A DNA stretch of 64,000 nucleotides from Echinarachnius parma (GCA_037951105.1 JBAMJV010002987.1:1-64000); one strand, 5' to 3'; counted from the stretch's first letter, positions 23,720 to 36,091 are shown. Made by a program: numbers and translations. Notes: generated by a model from the letters alone, not told the origin.

Positions 23720-24537
23720 AGTTATTTTTTTTAATTTTTAAGTCAGACCACCGGAAATGTCAAATGATGAACACGTTAATAGAGCTAACACATTCGATAA
23801 ATAGTAATAATCAACGAGTTTTTCATCGAGTCGACATGATTGTTTTAATCATCACGTTGTCCCACATTAAAGCAAACCAATAGTTCTAGATCAATTATCG
23901 ATCTTTTAGTAAAACACAGACTTTATCTTTCCAGTAAATCTTGGTGACTTTTGTAGAAGAATAAAAAGCATTCAGTATGAGCAGGGTTCTTGAACTTTAT
24001 GTCAGCTCAGGAATCAGTCACTGTATGTTATTCCATCGGCAATGCCACGAAGAGGGAGAAAATGAAAATCACACTGTCTTTTCTAAAAAGTGTGATGAGA
24101 AATGAAGTTAATATTGAGCGCAAGTAAAAGGATACTAAAGCAACAATAACTCGTCAAGTAGCAGCTGGTTTACGTAGTTCCGCACGTCACTGATGGCACC
24201 CCGCTGTGTAATACTAGTTGCATCATCTGCACATAGAGTTGTTCCTATATAATCCTCTATGAATCTGCATGATTGTGTCCTTTCTGATTAATTCTCAATC
24301 CTTCGATGCTTCTGACTGCGCGCAAATGAAGGTATGTGATTGGTCCGTCGTTATCGACATCCTTGATGATTTGGCCAGGAGTAGCTGTAAATTATTTTTT
24401 ACATGTGTTTCAGAAACAAATGATCTTCCATACATTTTTATTTTTTTGCCACACCCTGGCTGCTGATGACGAGTGTGGAACTAACCTGTTTTTGAATATT
24501 TACTAATTGTGACTTTATGGCTAACTCATGCTGGACT
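23720..24537. other. Upstream region of the LRR-Ig gene; first copy of a duplicated segment
   Basis: Holds the 5' flank of the LRR-Ig gene. From 23787 to 24537 it is matched almost base for base by 27915-28665; the one difference I found is in a T-rich run near 24435. The duplicate includes no LRR coding sequence. No TATA box or other promoter element is clear enough to call. Confidence 0.7.
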
Positions 24538-24599
24538 GTTTCCTTGTTGGGGCCAATGCGTTGGTATTTTTAATGTATCAGTTATGTAAAAGAAAACTC

Positions 24600-25796
24600 A
24601 TTCGAAGTTTGAAGTTTATTAACAACAACAAAACAATATCGCATGTACATTATAAGATACATCCAAGACAAATTATTAAAATAAGAACTGTAAACGATTA
24701 CTTTATATTTATACAAAAGTTAAAATTGTTGTTAAAGAGAACCGAAAGTAAGCACAAGTGCTAGTCGAGATCGGTTCTCTCTATTATCTAGTATTATAAA
24801 AGCTTACATAATAATTCTTAAAATTACATCGTATAGGCTACATTAAAATAAAAAGCATAACTTATATAAAAGATAATTTATTTGTTCAACAAATAAATTG
24901 CGAGGGTCTTACGAAATGGATATCTTGTTTTTTGTTCTTTGATCTTCTGGGGTAAGCTATTCCAATACTTTGGTCCAACAAAAGAAATGAAGAGTGTACC
25001 TTGTGTCGTCTTACAAATTGGCAAGCGTATATTGAGTTTTCTTTCCCTCTTGTTTCATAAGTATGTTGTAAAATCTGACAATATTCTAATAATGAGTCTG
25101 GTAAATTCCCTACGTGCAAATCATATACAAATGTTGAAACTGCAAGTTCGTGCAAACTAATAACATCTAATATTCCCAATTGTTTAAACAGTGGTTTCGA
25201 GGATGTCCCCAATAATGAAAATGTAATAGCTCGCATAGCCATTTTTTGAGCTAAATCAATACAATTCAAGTGAGATTTATAACTGCTTCCCCATACCTCA
25301 ATTCCATAGAGAATGTGAGGTTGAATAAACGATTTATACAAGAGCACAAGAATAAACCGAGGCACAAAATATCTCAATTTAAATAGCAAACCCACTTTTC
25401 CAAGTCAATGTACTATCAATTTGAACTCCTACGAAATATGCCACACTTACACCAGACAGTTTAAGGACACCGTTTACATGAATGACCTGTCTTTGGCTTT
25501 TGATAATCATATAATTAGTTTGTACACCATTTTTGAACTGCATTTAATTGCTCATTAACCTCATTTATATCAATTTCCTTTTGACTCTCATCAAAAGTAT
25601 GACAAATATTCGAATTGTCTGCAAACAATCTAAACTTAAAGTAGTTAGTACAACAAGGTAAATCATTATTATATATTAAAAACAATGTAGGACCCAGTAC
25701 TGACCCTGTGGCATGCCGCACTTATAGTCTTTTGGGTAGATATTGCCTCCTTATAGCATAATGTCTGAGAACGGTTCAAGAGGTAATTAGCATACA
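24600..25796 (-). mobile_element. LINE reverse transcriptase, C-terminal part
   Basis: The minus-strand frame 25721-25515 has GSVLGPTLFLIYNNDL and then LFADN. The first is the reverse-transcriptase segment before the active site; the second is the FADD catalytic box with its last Asp changed to Asn. The frame 25395-24886 continues with YKSFIQPHILYGIEVWG, typical of the thumb region of CR1/Jockey-group LINEs. At least one frame change separates them. This is the 3' part of the element whose reverse-transcriptase N-terminal half lies at 26486-27478. A stretch of inserted G-run repeat separates the two. Confidence 0.8.
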
Positions 25797-26486
25797 GGGG
25801 CGTCGATCCTGGGGGGGGGGGGGGGGGGGGCAGTCGCCCACCCAATAAAAATATTGGGGGGGGGGGGGGCGAACATATCGTTTCGCCCCCCCCCCCCCCC
25901 AATAATTCCGAAAATGAGGAAGAAAACAATCGAGTGATATAATGCCAAAGAGGGGAAAGACACATAATTATATCAATAATCAATCTTCAAAATAGCTGTT
26001 TTTTTAGTTTGAAAAGGACTGTAAATCTCCTTTTTTGCCGCGCGCTTCGCGCGCATACAGTTTCTCATATTGCAAGTTTCATTTCGGTTGCGGGAACTCA
26101 CCTTTCGAAATGTGTTGGGCAGTGTAATTTCTCAAACGCACACCTCAAACGAAGTTTATTAAACCCTCATCTATAGCACACCGTCACAGAAAATAACATA
26201 ATCTGAAATAATAATCTTTCAGTCAACTCGGTCCATATGCGCTGAACGCAAATCAAATTGGAATATCATGTCCCCCCACATTTGAAAGTGGAGGAGATTG
26301 TCCCCCTCTCTTTGTCATTATGTATGTTTAGTTCCATACTTTTATACTTCATATTACGTGAAATTTCTGTCTCAGGTGTGCACCAAATCGCACAATTTCA
26401 CGCCCAAAAATACAAAAGCTCCCTACTGTGGGAGGGGGACACCCCCTCCCACACCCTCCCCCGCTCGGTCGCTTCGCTTCCTTGCA
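25797..26486. mobile_element. G-run repeat inserted in the LINE
   Basis: Opens with AGGGGCGTCGATCCTGGGGG and long G and C runs, passes through CGCGCGCTTCGCGCGC, and ends with CTCGGTCGCTTCGCTTCC. The LINE reading frame stops at its right edge (NHDIL) and resumes beyond its left edge (NYLLNRSQ), so it is an insertion, probably with loss of some LINE sequence. The right portion (AAAGCTCCCTACTGTGGGAG, CACCCCCTCCC) recurs at 28666-28810, 35340-35430 and 42740-42830. Confidence 0.65.
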
Positions 26487-27478
26487 AAATATCATGATTT
26501 ATAGTGTCAAACGCCTTTTGAAAATCTATAATTATACCAAGTGTAACTTTCCCTTCATCTATTGACCTCATAAGCGTATTGATAAGATTAATCAAAGACA
26601 ATTTAGTACTATATTTATTACGGAATCCGTACTGATGTTTATACAAAATATTATTAGTCTCCAAAAAATCAATTAAACGAACAATCACAATTTTCTCAAA
26701 TATTTTCCCAACAACTGACAAGACTGAGATAGGCCTGTAATTTCCTGGATCAGTCTTTGTCCCCTTTTTATAAATAGGTGTCACCTTTGCTACCTTAAGA
26801 CAATCCGGAAAAGTACCCTTTTCTAACGACAAATTAAAAATGTAAGTCAATGGTACAACAATAAAATTAGCTGCATCCTTTATCAGTCTTACTGATAAAT
26901 TATCATATCCATGGGATTTCTTACTATCAAGGGCACACAAATAATCAAAAACTTCCCTTTCTGTAACGGGTTTCCAAAACAACGATTTTTCAATTCTTCT
27001 CCCCAAATACTCCTTATATAATAATAACATACATTTGGAATCTTCTGTGCTAAGTTTGACCCAATTGTAACAAAGTACTTATTTAGCTCCTCAGCTATAT
27101 CACCCTCAGAAGACACAACTATGGCTGCTCCATCAATACGATCAGACGGGATAGCCGCACTCGTTTATATCATAATTTTTAGCGGGCCCTCTTCCACTGA
27201 TCAACTCATTTATCGTTTTCCAGGTTTTACCCGTATCATGTTTATTATCGTCAAATAATTTGCTATAATACATTCGTCTAGCATTCGTTAATATATTTCT
27301 TTATTTCTTATACTGTTGTGCATATTCTACATTAAAATTTGATGCTTTATATTTATTATAAAAACTATGTTTCTTTTTAATAGACTTAAGAACTGCTTTA
27401 GTTCTCCATGGCTTTTTCGGAGTATGTCTTTTCTTTTAACTATTGTGCACAATATTTGGAGCATGTTTATCACACATC
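26486..27478 (-). mobile_element. LINE reverse transcriptase, N-terminal part (unit 1)
   Basis: The minus frame 27030-26398 contains NYRPISVLSVVGKIFEK, QYGFRNKYSTKLSL and IDFQKAFDTINHDIL; the last is reverse-transcriptase motif A with the catalytic Asp. The frame 27116-26889 (EGDIAEELNKYFVTIG) precedes it with a frame change near 27030. The pattern fits the CR1/Jockey group. The far end (RHTPKKPWRT-like codons) abuts the MITE at 27483. The last residues of the frame (GSEATERGRVWEG) are read from the inserted G-run repeat. Confidence 0.85.
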
Positions 27479-27482
27479 TTAA

Positions 27483-27915
27483 AGGGGTAGTACAGTTTTG
27501 GTAAGGCTGAACTTTAGTAACCAAACCTGGACAGGAACATTATAAACTAATAGTTATAACTCCACCATGCTCGAAAGGTATACAAACTTACCAATGACTA
27601 AGTAAAAAGCCCGTTATCATTAAAAAATAGCCATTAAAACACAAGAGGGCGCTTTCTAAAAAGGCATTGGTTTCAACTATTTTTCATACAAAATTATGCA
27701 TGTGATGTTTTTTTTTGAAATAATGATTAAATAGAGAGATCATCAACAACTATTTAAAAAACGCTATTGATAATTTTTGAAAAAGTGCAAGCATTTTTTG
27801 TATTGTTTGAAAAAATCATCTGGGCCCCAAATAATTATAAGATCAGATATATTTAATGATATTTCAGCCGTTTCTGGGTCGATTTTGACCAAACAAAGTT
27901 TATTCTGCCATGAAA
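27483..27915. mobile_element. TTAA-flanked MITE, family A, cut by the duplication joint
   Basis: Same insertion as 29808-30331 in unit 2, preceded by TTAA. It breaks at 27915, where the second duplication unit begins. Confidence 0.8.
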
Positions 27916-28664
27916 ACACATTCGATAAATAGTAATAATCAACGAGTTTTTCATCGAGTCGACATGATTGTTTTAATCATCACGTTGTCCCACATTAAAG
28001 CAAACCAATAGTTCTAGATCAATTATCGATCTTTTAGTAAAACACAGACTTTATCTTTCCAGTAAATCTTGGTGACTTTTGTAGAAGAATAAAAAGCATT
28101 CAGTATGAGCAGGGTTCTTGAACTTTATGTCAGCTCAGGAATCAGTCACTGTATGTTATTCCATCGGCAATGCCACGAAGAGGGAGAAAATGAAAATCAC
28201 ACTGTCTTTTCTAAAAAGTGTGATGAGAAATGAAGTTAATATTGAGCGCAAGTAAAAGGATACTAAAGCAACAATAACTCGTCAAGTAGCAGCTGGTTTA
28301 CGTAGTTCCGCACGTCACTGATGGCACCCCGCTGTGTAATACTAGTTGCATCATCTGCACATAGAGTTGTTCCTATATAATCCTCTATGAATCTGCATGA
28401 TTGTGTCCTTTCTGATTAATTCTCAATCCTTCGATGCTTCTGACTGCGCGCAAATGAAGGTATGTGATTGGTCCGTCGTTATCGACATCCTTGATGATTT
28501 GGCCAGGAGTAGCTGTAAATTATTTTTTACATGTGTTTCAGAAACAAATGATCTTCCATACATTTTTTTTTTTTTGCCACACCCTGGCTGCTGATGACGA
28601 GTGTGGAACTAACCTGTTTTTGAATATTTACTAATTGTGACTTTATGGCTAACTCATGCTGGAC

Positions 28665-29803
28665 TTTTATACTTCATATTACGTGAAATTTCTGTCTCAG
28701 GTGTGCACCAAATCGCACAATTTCACGCCCAAAAATACAAAAGCTCCCTACTGTGGGAGGGGGACACCCCCTCCCACACCCTCCCCCGCTCGGTCGCTTC
28801 GCTTCCTTGCAAAATATCATGATTTATAGTGTCAAACGCCTTTTGAAAATCTATAATTATACCAAGTGTAACTTTCCCTTCATCTATTGACCTCATAAGC
28901 GTATTGATAAGATTAATCAAAGACAATTTAGTACTATATTTATTACGGAATCCGTACTGATGTTTATACAAAATATTATTAGTCTCCAAAAAATCAATTA
29001 AACGAACAATCACAATTTTCTCAAATATTTTCCCAACAACTGACAAGACTGAGATAGGCCTGTAATTTCCTGGATCAGTCTTTGTCCCCTTTTTATAAAT
29101 AGGTGTCACCTTTGCTACCTTAAGACAATCCGGAAAAGTACCCTTTTCTAACGACAAATTAAAAATGTAAGTCAATGGTACAACAATAAAATTAGCTGCA
29201 TCCTTTATCAGTCTTACTGATAAATTATCATATCCATGGGATTTCTTACTATCAAGGGCACACAAATAATCAAAAACTTCCCTTTCTGTAACGGGTTTCC
29301 AAAACAACGATTTTTCAATTCTTCTCCCCAAATACTCCTTATATAATAATAACATACATTTGGAATCTTCTGTGCTAAGTTTGACCCAATTGTAACAAAG
29401 TACTTATTTAGCTCCTCAGCTATATCACCCTCAGAAGACACAACTATGGCTGCTCCATCAATACGATCAGACGGGATAGCCGCACTCGTTTATATCATAA
29501 TTTTTAGCGGGCCCTCTTCCACTGATCAACTCATTTATCGTTTTCCAGGTTTTACCCGTATCATGTTTATTATCGTCAAATAATTTGCTATAATACATTC
29601 GTCTAGCATTCGTTAATATATTTCTTTATTTCTTATACTGTTGTGCATATTCTACATTAAAATTTGATGCTTTATATTTATTATAAAAACTATGTTTCTT
29701 TTTAATAGACTTAAGAACTGCTTTAGTTCTCCATGGCTTTTTCGGAGTATGTCTTTTCTTTTAACTATTGTGCACAATATTTGGAGCATGTTTATCACAC
29801 ATC
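28665..29803 (-). mobile_element. LINE reverse transcriptase (unit 2 copy)
   Basis: Identical at protein level to the unit 1 copy over 210 codons (29355-28723), including NYRPISVL and DFQKAFDT. At 28665 it joins directly to the LRR upstream segment because of the 1.8-kb deletion. The upstream neighbour is the MITE at 29808. Confidence 0.85.
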
Positions 29804-29807
29804 TTAA

Positions 29808-30331
29808 AGGGGTAGTACAGTTTTGGTAAGGCTGAACTTTAGTAACCAAACCTGGACAGGAACATTATAAACTAATAGTTATAACTCCACCATGCTCGAA
29901 AGGTATACAAACTTACCAATGACTAAGTAAAAAGCCCGTTATCATTAAAAAATAGCCATTAAAACACAAGAGGGCGCTTTCTAAAAAGGCATTGGTTTCA
30001 ACTATTTTTCATACAAAATTATGCATGTGATGTTTTTTTTTGAAATAATGATTAAATAGAGAGATCATCAACAACTATTTAAAAAACGCTATTGATAATT
30101 TTTGAAAAAGTGCAAGCATTTTTTGTATTGTTTGAAAAAATCATCTGGGCCCCAAATAATTATAAGATCAGATATATTTAATGATATTTCAGCCGTTTCT
30201 GGGTCGATTTTGACCAAACAAAGTTTATTCTGCCATGAAAATTGCATGTTCTCTCAAATTCGACACTCATTCATTACCTCACAAAACATTGTGATGCGCA
30301 GCGCCCTCTCTACCAAAACTGAACTACCCCT
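29808..30331. mobile_element. TTAA-flanked MITE, family A, complete, inside a LINE
   Basis: 524 bp, TTAA on both sides (29804-29807 and 30332-30335). Ends are AGGGGTAGTACAGTTTTGG and CCAAAACTGAACTACCCCT. If one TTAA and the element are set aside, the LINE codons on the minus strand read DLFVKMCDKHAP without a break. That shows directly that TTAA was the duplicated target. Confidence 0.9.
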
Positions 30332-30335
30332 TTAA

Positions 30336-31129
30336 CAAACAAATCGTAAAACACAGAGTAAGCCATATTAACATCGTTATATCTATATACACAATCCCAA
30401 TTAATACTTGCTAAATCTTCATGAAACACGTCAATATTAAAATGTTTATAAGTGCGAGCAACTTTTCTCAAAGTAACATCCTTTTTCACAATAGGGTGAT
30501 GATAAATTAGGAAAATGGTCAGATACATCAGTTTCTATGACACCTGAATGAATGACAGAACTATTTACATTAGTATATATAAACATGATCAATAAGAGAT
30601 GAAGTCCGATCTGTCACTCTTGTCGGCATTGTAATAATCTGTTGTATTCTTGCACTTTCTATTGTGCTTAAATAATCATCTATTCTCATGTTAGATTTTT
30701 GTCCTGACAAATCTATATTGAAATCACCTATTAAAATAACATTCGTCCTTCCAACATTTAAGTCTTCTAAGACTAATAAACTATTTTGAAATTGACCAAT
30801 GTCAGTATTTGGTTTTCAGTGATCTCTAACCAGAGGCTCTCAGCATATAAAATAGAGTAATCTAATCTTGCATATTTTAATGTGTTTCTGAGGTATGCTC
30901 CAACTCCACCACCTCTTACATCAGCCTCACGGCAGGTCACCTCAAGGACATACTCAGTTAAAGCTAATGTATCAACATTGTGAACGTTCCATACTTCTGA
31001 TAGGGCAATCACATCAAATTTAGAGGCAAGGCTATATTCATAAAGGAAACTTTGTTCTCCAATATTCTTAGTTAGAGACCTAATATTAACATAAGTAACA
31101 CTAAAAGAGTTAACAAATTTAGACTGCAT
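30336..31129 (-). mobile_element. LINE endonuclease part
   Basis: The minus frame 31129-30773 has VTYVNIRSLTKN, FDVIALSEVW and RGGGVGAYLRN, the start of an apurinic-type endonuclease as in CR1/Jockey-group LINEs. The frame 30528-30310 (YHHPIVKKDVTLRK, FHEDLASINWDC) is the linker after the endonuclease. It belongs to the same insertion as the reverse transcriptase at 28665-29803, split by the MITE. Frame changes lie between the two frames. Confidence 0.8.
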
Positions 31130-31230
31130 ATTATTATCAAAATTACTAGGATTTAAACTATATGTTCTGTGATCAAGATAGTTCTCATTATGATTATTTA
31201 CTAATATAATAAAATATTACTCTTACTTAA

Positions 31231-31410
31231 AGTGAATCATGTAAAGTGTCCAAATCCACGAAAATGACTTGGAGCTTCCTCGTTTCTCTTCTACCGTGTT
31301 GTTTAGCTTATGGTAAGAGAGGAATAAAATAGGGTTCGATTTTTTCAAATGTCCCTTTAGTATGAAGATAATTATCATTTAAATCTTTTATTTCTAAAGC
31401 GTTAATCAAC
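31231..31410. mobile_element. TTAA-flanked element, family B, left-end copy
   Basis: TTAA then AGTGAATCATGTAAAGTGTC. The following about 170 bp (GGAGCTTCCTCGTTTCTCTT, TTTAGCTTATGGTAAGAGA) match 56966-57145 closely. Its right end is not recognised nearby. The GC-richer stretch to about 31620 (TACGTACGTAATACG) may be body sequence. Confidence 0.6.
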
Positions 31411-31882
31411 GTCTTAGGTGACCTTTGACCTTGTCGTGCCTGCTATATTGTGTCCGATCCCCGCCCGGCTATATTGCATACAGCTAGTCATAGACGTACG
31501 TTCGTAGAGAGCCGGTACGTACGTAATACGTGTACGATACGCGTACAGCTACAGCGGTAGTAGTGAGCGAAGTACTGTGCATATTTGCATTGTGTACTAA
31601 ATACCACTAGCAAGAAACCGTTTGAGAATCTACAAATAAAATGCGAATGAGAATGCGGCCTGGGAGGAGATCTAGAGGTTCATCAAGAAGAAAAAACAAC
31701 AATTTGGTTGATAATTGAGATGCATGCAGAGCTGAGTCTGAGAAGCTGCAGGTGATCGAAGAGACGACACGCACGGTCATGCACGGCCGGGACAGCTCAG
31801 CGCGCCGATCGAAGCCCCGTCTAAGGTACGTCCTCCCAAGTCAAGAGCCCAATTACAGAATCAGCAATTCAAGTTTGAGTGT

Positions 31883-32000
31883 AGATCGACAAATCTATCG
31901 CTTTCATGGTCTCTTTGACATTATTATTGTCTTTTTCACTGTGAAAATGACAATGATAATCATGTCAAAGAGGCCATGAAAGCAATAGATTTGCCGATCT
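31883..32000. repeat. Hairpin element, 50-base arms
   Basis: AGATCGACAAATCTATCGCT and its inverse bound a near-perfect inverted repeat, with CATGGTCTCTTTGACATTAT in each arm and a loop of about 12 bases. Likely a small foldback MITE. Confidence 0.75.
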
Positions 32001-34250
32001 AGTTATGTTGATATCTCTTTTGTTATGACTTACGATTATGAAATGATGGGCCTTCTCAAATTTGATATAGAATGGGTAATCCGTTTTTTGTGTTTTTTTA
32101 TCGATGCTCATTTTTGATAATGTTAGGTCTATGGTCTGGAATGCACTGTGTCTGTGTAGTACTCGGTCTAACTCAAAAGACAAAAGTGAAATGTTGCAAA
32201 ATAAAAAAATTATTGTCATTGTGAATTGTGGTGGTCAGGTGGTGCATTGGGTGGATTGATCCACCTCCCAATTTCAAATTTTTACTGGTCCGAGATGATA
32301 CTTTAGCGGTCTTGACCTCGTAAAGTACGAAGAACCGTGGTCTCGGCCTCGAAAATGTCGAAAATTTTAAACCAATACTAAATCATACTCTCGGCTTCGG
32401 AAATGTTGTACGACTACGTCAAATATGTCAAACTTTCTGTACCGGCCCGCCGCCCATGTTGTTGCCGTACAAAGCCGCATAGCTCTGCTCCCTTGTGTGA
32501 CCCACCTCACCCCCCCCCCCCCCCCCCCCCCCCCCCACAACCCACAACGTCCATTAGCAAGGAACTAAGCTAGCAGGTTTTTGCAAACGGGGAATCCTGC
32601 AGTTCGTGTGCAAAATCAAGAACTTCCTACAGTAACAGCGGGCCGACCGTTCTTGGGTTTAAATCTGCGACACACTTTGGTCAGAATTATTCCGGTTATT
32701 ATGCGACGGCACGATACAGCTCTATGGTCAACCAATCAACATGCTTGTAGCGAGGTAAACATTCAGCACATTGCTATCATGTGTAGTACATAGACAATTA
32801 GTTGGCGTGTTAACAATACAAGCCAGCCATGCGTTGTCTATACATTGCTTGTGACAACGAGATGTGACGTCATGCAGTCTACGAATGTACGTCCGCCTTC
32901 ACCAAATTAGCGAAACTGCTTGTCAACGAAAGTTATTTGAGCGCGGTGAACGGGGCAATAGATCGCTCCCTGCGTCGTTGAAAGCTCTGTACGTCGCTGA
33001 GCGAAAACACCATAATATTGGAGCAGGACTTCTAGCGTATGAGACATGTTAGATGTGGACGTCGACCGTGGGAAGTGGCAGGGATGTTCGGCCAGTGATT
33101 GCCCACAGATCCCTCACCATGCTGATGCCAAATTAACCCGTTCCCTACGAGTTTATGAAATCCCCATAGACTTTGTACACAACCCACTTGGTTCCTGTGG
33201 TCAAGGGGTTAAGGCCCTACCGATAAGGCCTTCAAATTGATATATAGCATAAACAGTTCATTTCTCAAATACAACTCTTTAGCATGGAATTATTCACGCA
33301 CACATTTTGGCAAAAATTAACAAAACCTTATTATAACAAGCACCTCGGGCACAATTGGATTGAATACCTTATGTCGGGTATCTTGTGTCTGGGCTTAAAA
33401 ATAATAAAATACAAAGATCCTTGACGTGTAAAATTATCATCGCTGTATCCGGTACCTCTTGTTAGGAGGTTCCACTGTATCAACAAAGATAAGTTTTGTT
33501 GCGGGAAGTAACAATGACCGAATAGTGCTCATAGCAACAATCTGTTATCTTTTTCAAATTCAATCAAAATAAATTTGATAATATATCTTTCATGTCTTCC
33601 CTATTACATGTGATAAAGGTAATTATGATTTAATGAAAAAGGATGTTTTTAATTTGTAGTTCAAATCAGTGGGCAGTACGGTACCTCGTTATAAGCGAGC
33701 TAAACGGGGTTTCCCTGTATAGTGTATGACATAAATTTATCATTTTTTAAAACTCAAACAAACCATTGTTTTTCTCAGATGAAATACTAATAAATAATAT
33801 GATTCAGAATAATTGTACAAGGTTATTGATATAATGTATGATTGAAGTTGCTAATAACACCCATGAAGAAATGTGAGTGTGTATCACTATGCCAATTGTC
33901 CTTTTAACCCTCCTTTTGCTTGGATTCACAGAGGCTTCCCCTATTATGTGCAGGGTATTGAAGGGTCGGCCAACTCAATTGTATTTTTCATAGATCAGGA
34001 TCAACCAAATGGCTAGGTGGACAATGTATGAGACACAATTATGCACAATGATCTGATATTTATTCTTTGTGTAATGTAGCTTTGTTTATTTTATAGTGAT
34101 TTAGTTTTGTAAATTTTGTTGTTCCAATTCATTCAAATTCGAATGTAACAATTGCTATATTGTATTGTTTATACTATGTATGTTTTGATGTTCAATGTAC
34201 ACTGATCCTTTCAGCACTGCTGCTGATCAGTTTGAAATGTATACCAAAAT
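32001..34250. other. No gene recognised; minisatellite fragment and repeats
   Basis: A short GGTCTCGGCCTCGAAAAT fragment lies at 32290-32420 and a C run at 32508-32535. Positions 33137-33215 (ACCCGTTCCCTACGAG, CCCCATAGACTTTGTACA) are an inverted match of 54298-54362. From about 33930 the sequence looks like the 3' untranslated part of a plus-strand retroelement, ending in the (AAAT)n tail at 34248. No encoded protein is recognisable. Confidence 0.4.
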
Positions 34251-34280
34251 AAATAAATAAATAAATAAATAAATAAATTC
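34248..34280 (+). repeat. (AAAT)n tail, probable retroelement 3' end
   Basis: TATACCAAAATAAATAAATA and further units follow an AT-rich leader. The form is typical of LINE or SINE 3' tails; the element itself is not identified. Confidence 0.55.
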
Positions 34281-34630
34281 ACAGAGACACTACATGATCT
34301 GCACACATCCAAAAGTTGAATCAATCACCCAGTATTTCATTTTTTGTAACAGTTGCTTCTGCATTTATTGAAAAATTAAATACAAAGTATCCAAATAACA
34401 ATAATTGCATATTGTTATATAATTGATTTTCATAAAATGTGAAAATGCTGTGTAAATACACAAGTTATTCAACCATTTGCATTGCTTCAAATTTCAGGAA
34501 TGTAAATCCTACTTCAAAAAAGTACAATTTACCAGCATACACAAACAGGCGATTTTGTTAGTTTGAAATGTAAAAAATGCACACATAGTACCAGGTAAAG
34601 GGGGAAAACGGCTAGAAGCATGAAAATGTA

Positions 34631-34798
34631 CAGTCAAACCTGTGTACCATGACTGCCAATCAAAGTGGCCACTGTAGAAAGGTGATCACTATAGACAGGT
34701 TCCATTACATTCCTTTTCTCTGCAAGGGATCATGTTTGGTGGCCATTATAGGCAGGTTTGCTGCTATAAAAAGGTGGCTGCTATAACAGGTTTGACTG
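34631..34798. mobile_element. TA-flanked short MITE, Tc1/mariner-like
   Basis: 168 bp between TA dinucleotides, with perfect inverted ends CAGTCAAACCTG and CAGGTTTGACTG. Internal GGTGGC and GTGGCC words repeat. Same class as 3916-4096 but a different family. Confidence 0.8.
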
Positions 34799-35854
34799 TA
34801 CTTGAATGTAAATGTGGGCTCTGTGTAGTGATGTATCCGCAGAGTATGTGTGAGTGTGGGTGTGTGTGTGTGTGTGCGCATGTTAGATACTAACACAAAA
34901 CAGACTTGTAGTTATTTGCAACTGGTTGACATAAAAGATAAATAATGTGCTCACACTGTCTGAAAATCTATATTTTTCATTCACTGTGTTATTAAAAAAT
35001 AAGGAGTACATGGGGAGCAACCTCTACATGCAGTGATGTTGCCTGGGGGCGCATCCCCCCTAATAATTTGCCATAAAAATACAAAACATCACATGAATAG
35101 ATTGGGGGTATGACAGGGTGAAGGGTGGGGGATATCTCTCCTTTGCACAACTAGCATACTTCCGAGGTGATACATACAAAAAGTCTACCCACATACCCTC
35201 CCCAAATGTAGCCTATATATTATAGACATGCATGTAGGGTGTATGCCTGTTTCTATAATGGTTTCAATCATGTGGTCCCGAGGTCATGCTTTCTTGAATT
35301 CTAGTATATTCCAAGGTAAGGAACACACTGCACATTTTTTCGAGTGAAAAGTTGCAAAAGCTCCCTACTGTGGGAGGGTCGATAGTGCGATACCCCTCCC
35401 ACACCATCCACCATCCCTGCTCCCTTCCACGACCCCACCCCCACTTTTCAAAATAGTCATGCCACTGCAAGAAAGCCAATAATGTATTATACAGGGGGAA
35501 CATTCTGTAGAAAAAAATATACGGTGTGCCCCCTTTCAGTCTGACCCGCTATTCCATTGTCTCCATGAAAAATGAATACACAATATGGCGGATGTTGCCT
35601 ACTATATGAGAGTGGGAGAGTGAGTAGTTATATAAGAAAATTTGAAAGAGAACAATGGAAATTCAGAATATGCGTACGTGGAGTTGCTTTTATTTGGTAG
35701 CTACGGTAGCTGTAGTTATTACGTTCACGCCCAGGCCACCCGGCGGGCGCGCAACGGGCAACGCGATCACGGGCTGAACCTCCCAGATAGACACGGCAGC
35801 GCAATTCAACGAGTCGATGTACCCGCGACTGTTGAGCTGAGCCGATGTGTACAT
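34799..35854. other. No gene seen; G/C-run repeat
   Basis: Contains (TG)n near 34855. A copy of the CTCCCTACTGTGGGAG repeat lies at about 35340-35450. From about 35580 the sequence becomes GC-richer and leads into the family B right-end copy. Confidence 0.45.
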
Positions 35855-36091
35855 GTACGGGTGCGCATATCAACGGCCGCGGACCATCATTCCTGTGACA
35901 AATTTACGGTAAGCCATCAGTTTTCGGTGATAAAATATGAAATCAATATTCCCTTTTTTCACGAGGTAAACGGTTTTCGTTTTCTTTCAAACTTTCACAA
36001 ATCTTTCAATTGTATTTTACAATGATATTGATATAGGATTGAAGTCTCAAATGTCATTTTGTGCAATATCTGACACTTTACCTGAATCACT
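35855..36091. mobile_element. TTAA-flanked element, family B, right-end copy
   Basis: Shares GGTGATAAAATATGAA, CAAACTTTCACAAATCTTTC and GATATTGATATAGGATTGAA with 58430-58599. It ends in GACACTTTACCTGAATCACT then TTAA, the inverse of the family B left end. Confidence 0.7.

Larger units (their letters stand above)
23787..30241. repeat. Near-identical tandem duplication
   Basis: Unit 1 is about 23787-27915 (4128 bp); unit 2 starts at 27915. Positions 23787-24537 match 27915-28665 (offset 4128), and 26338-27916 match 28663-30241 (offset 2325). Unit 2 therefore lacks the 1803 bp equivalent to 24538-26340. The deletion joint shares ACT with both sides; the duplication joint shares AA. Only one substitution was noticed over about 2.3 kb. 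It is either very recent or a haplotype joined in assembly. Confidence 0.85.

Noticed and set aside
24269-24466. 65-codon frame conserved in both duplication units
   Set aside because: Conservation only reflects the near-identical duplication; no coding signature.
33455-33721. Tc1/mariner-type MITE with TACAGTGGAACCTC-like ends
   Set aside because: Two end-like words face the same way (both inverted), so no complete element could be defined.
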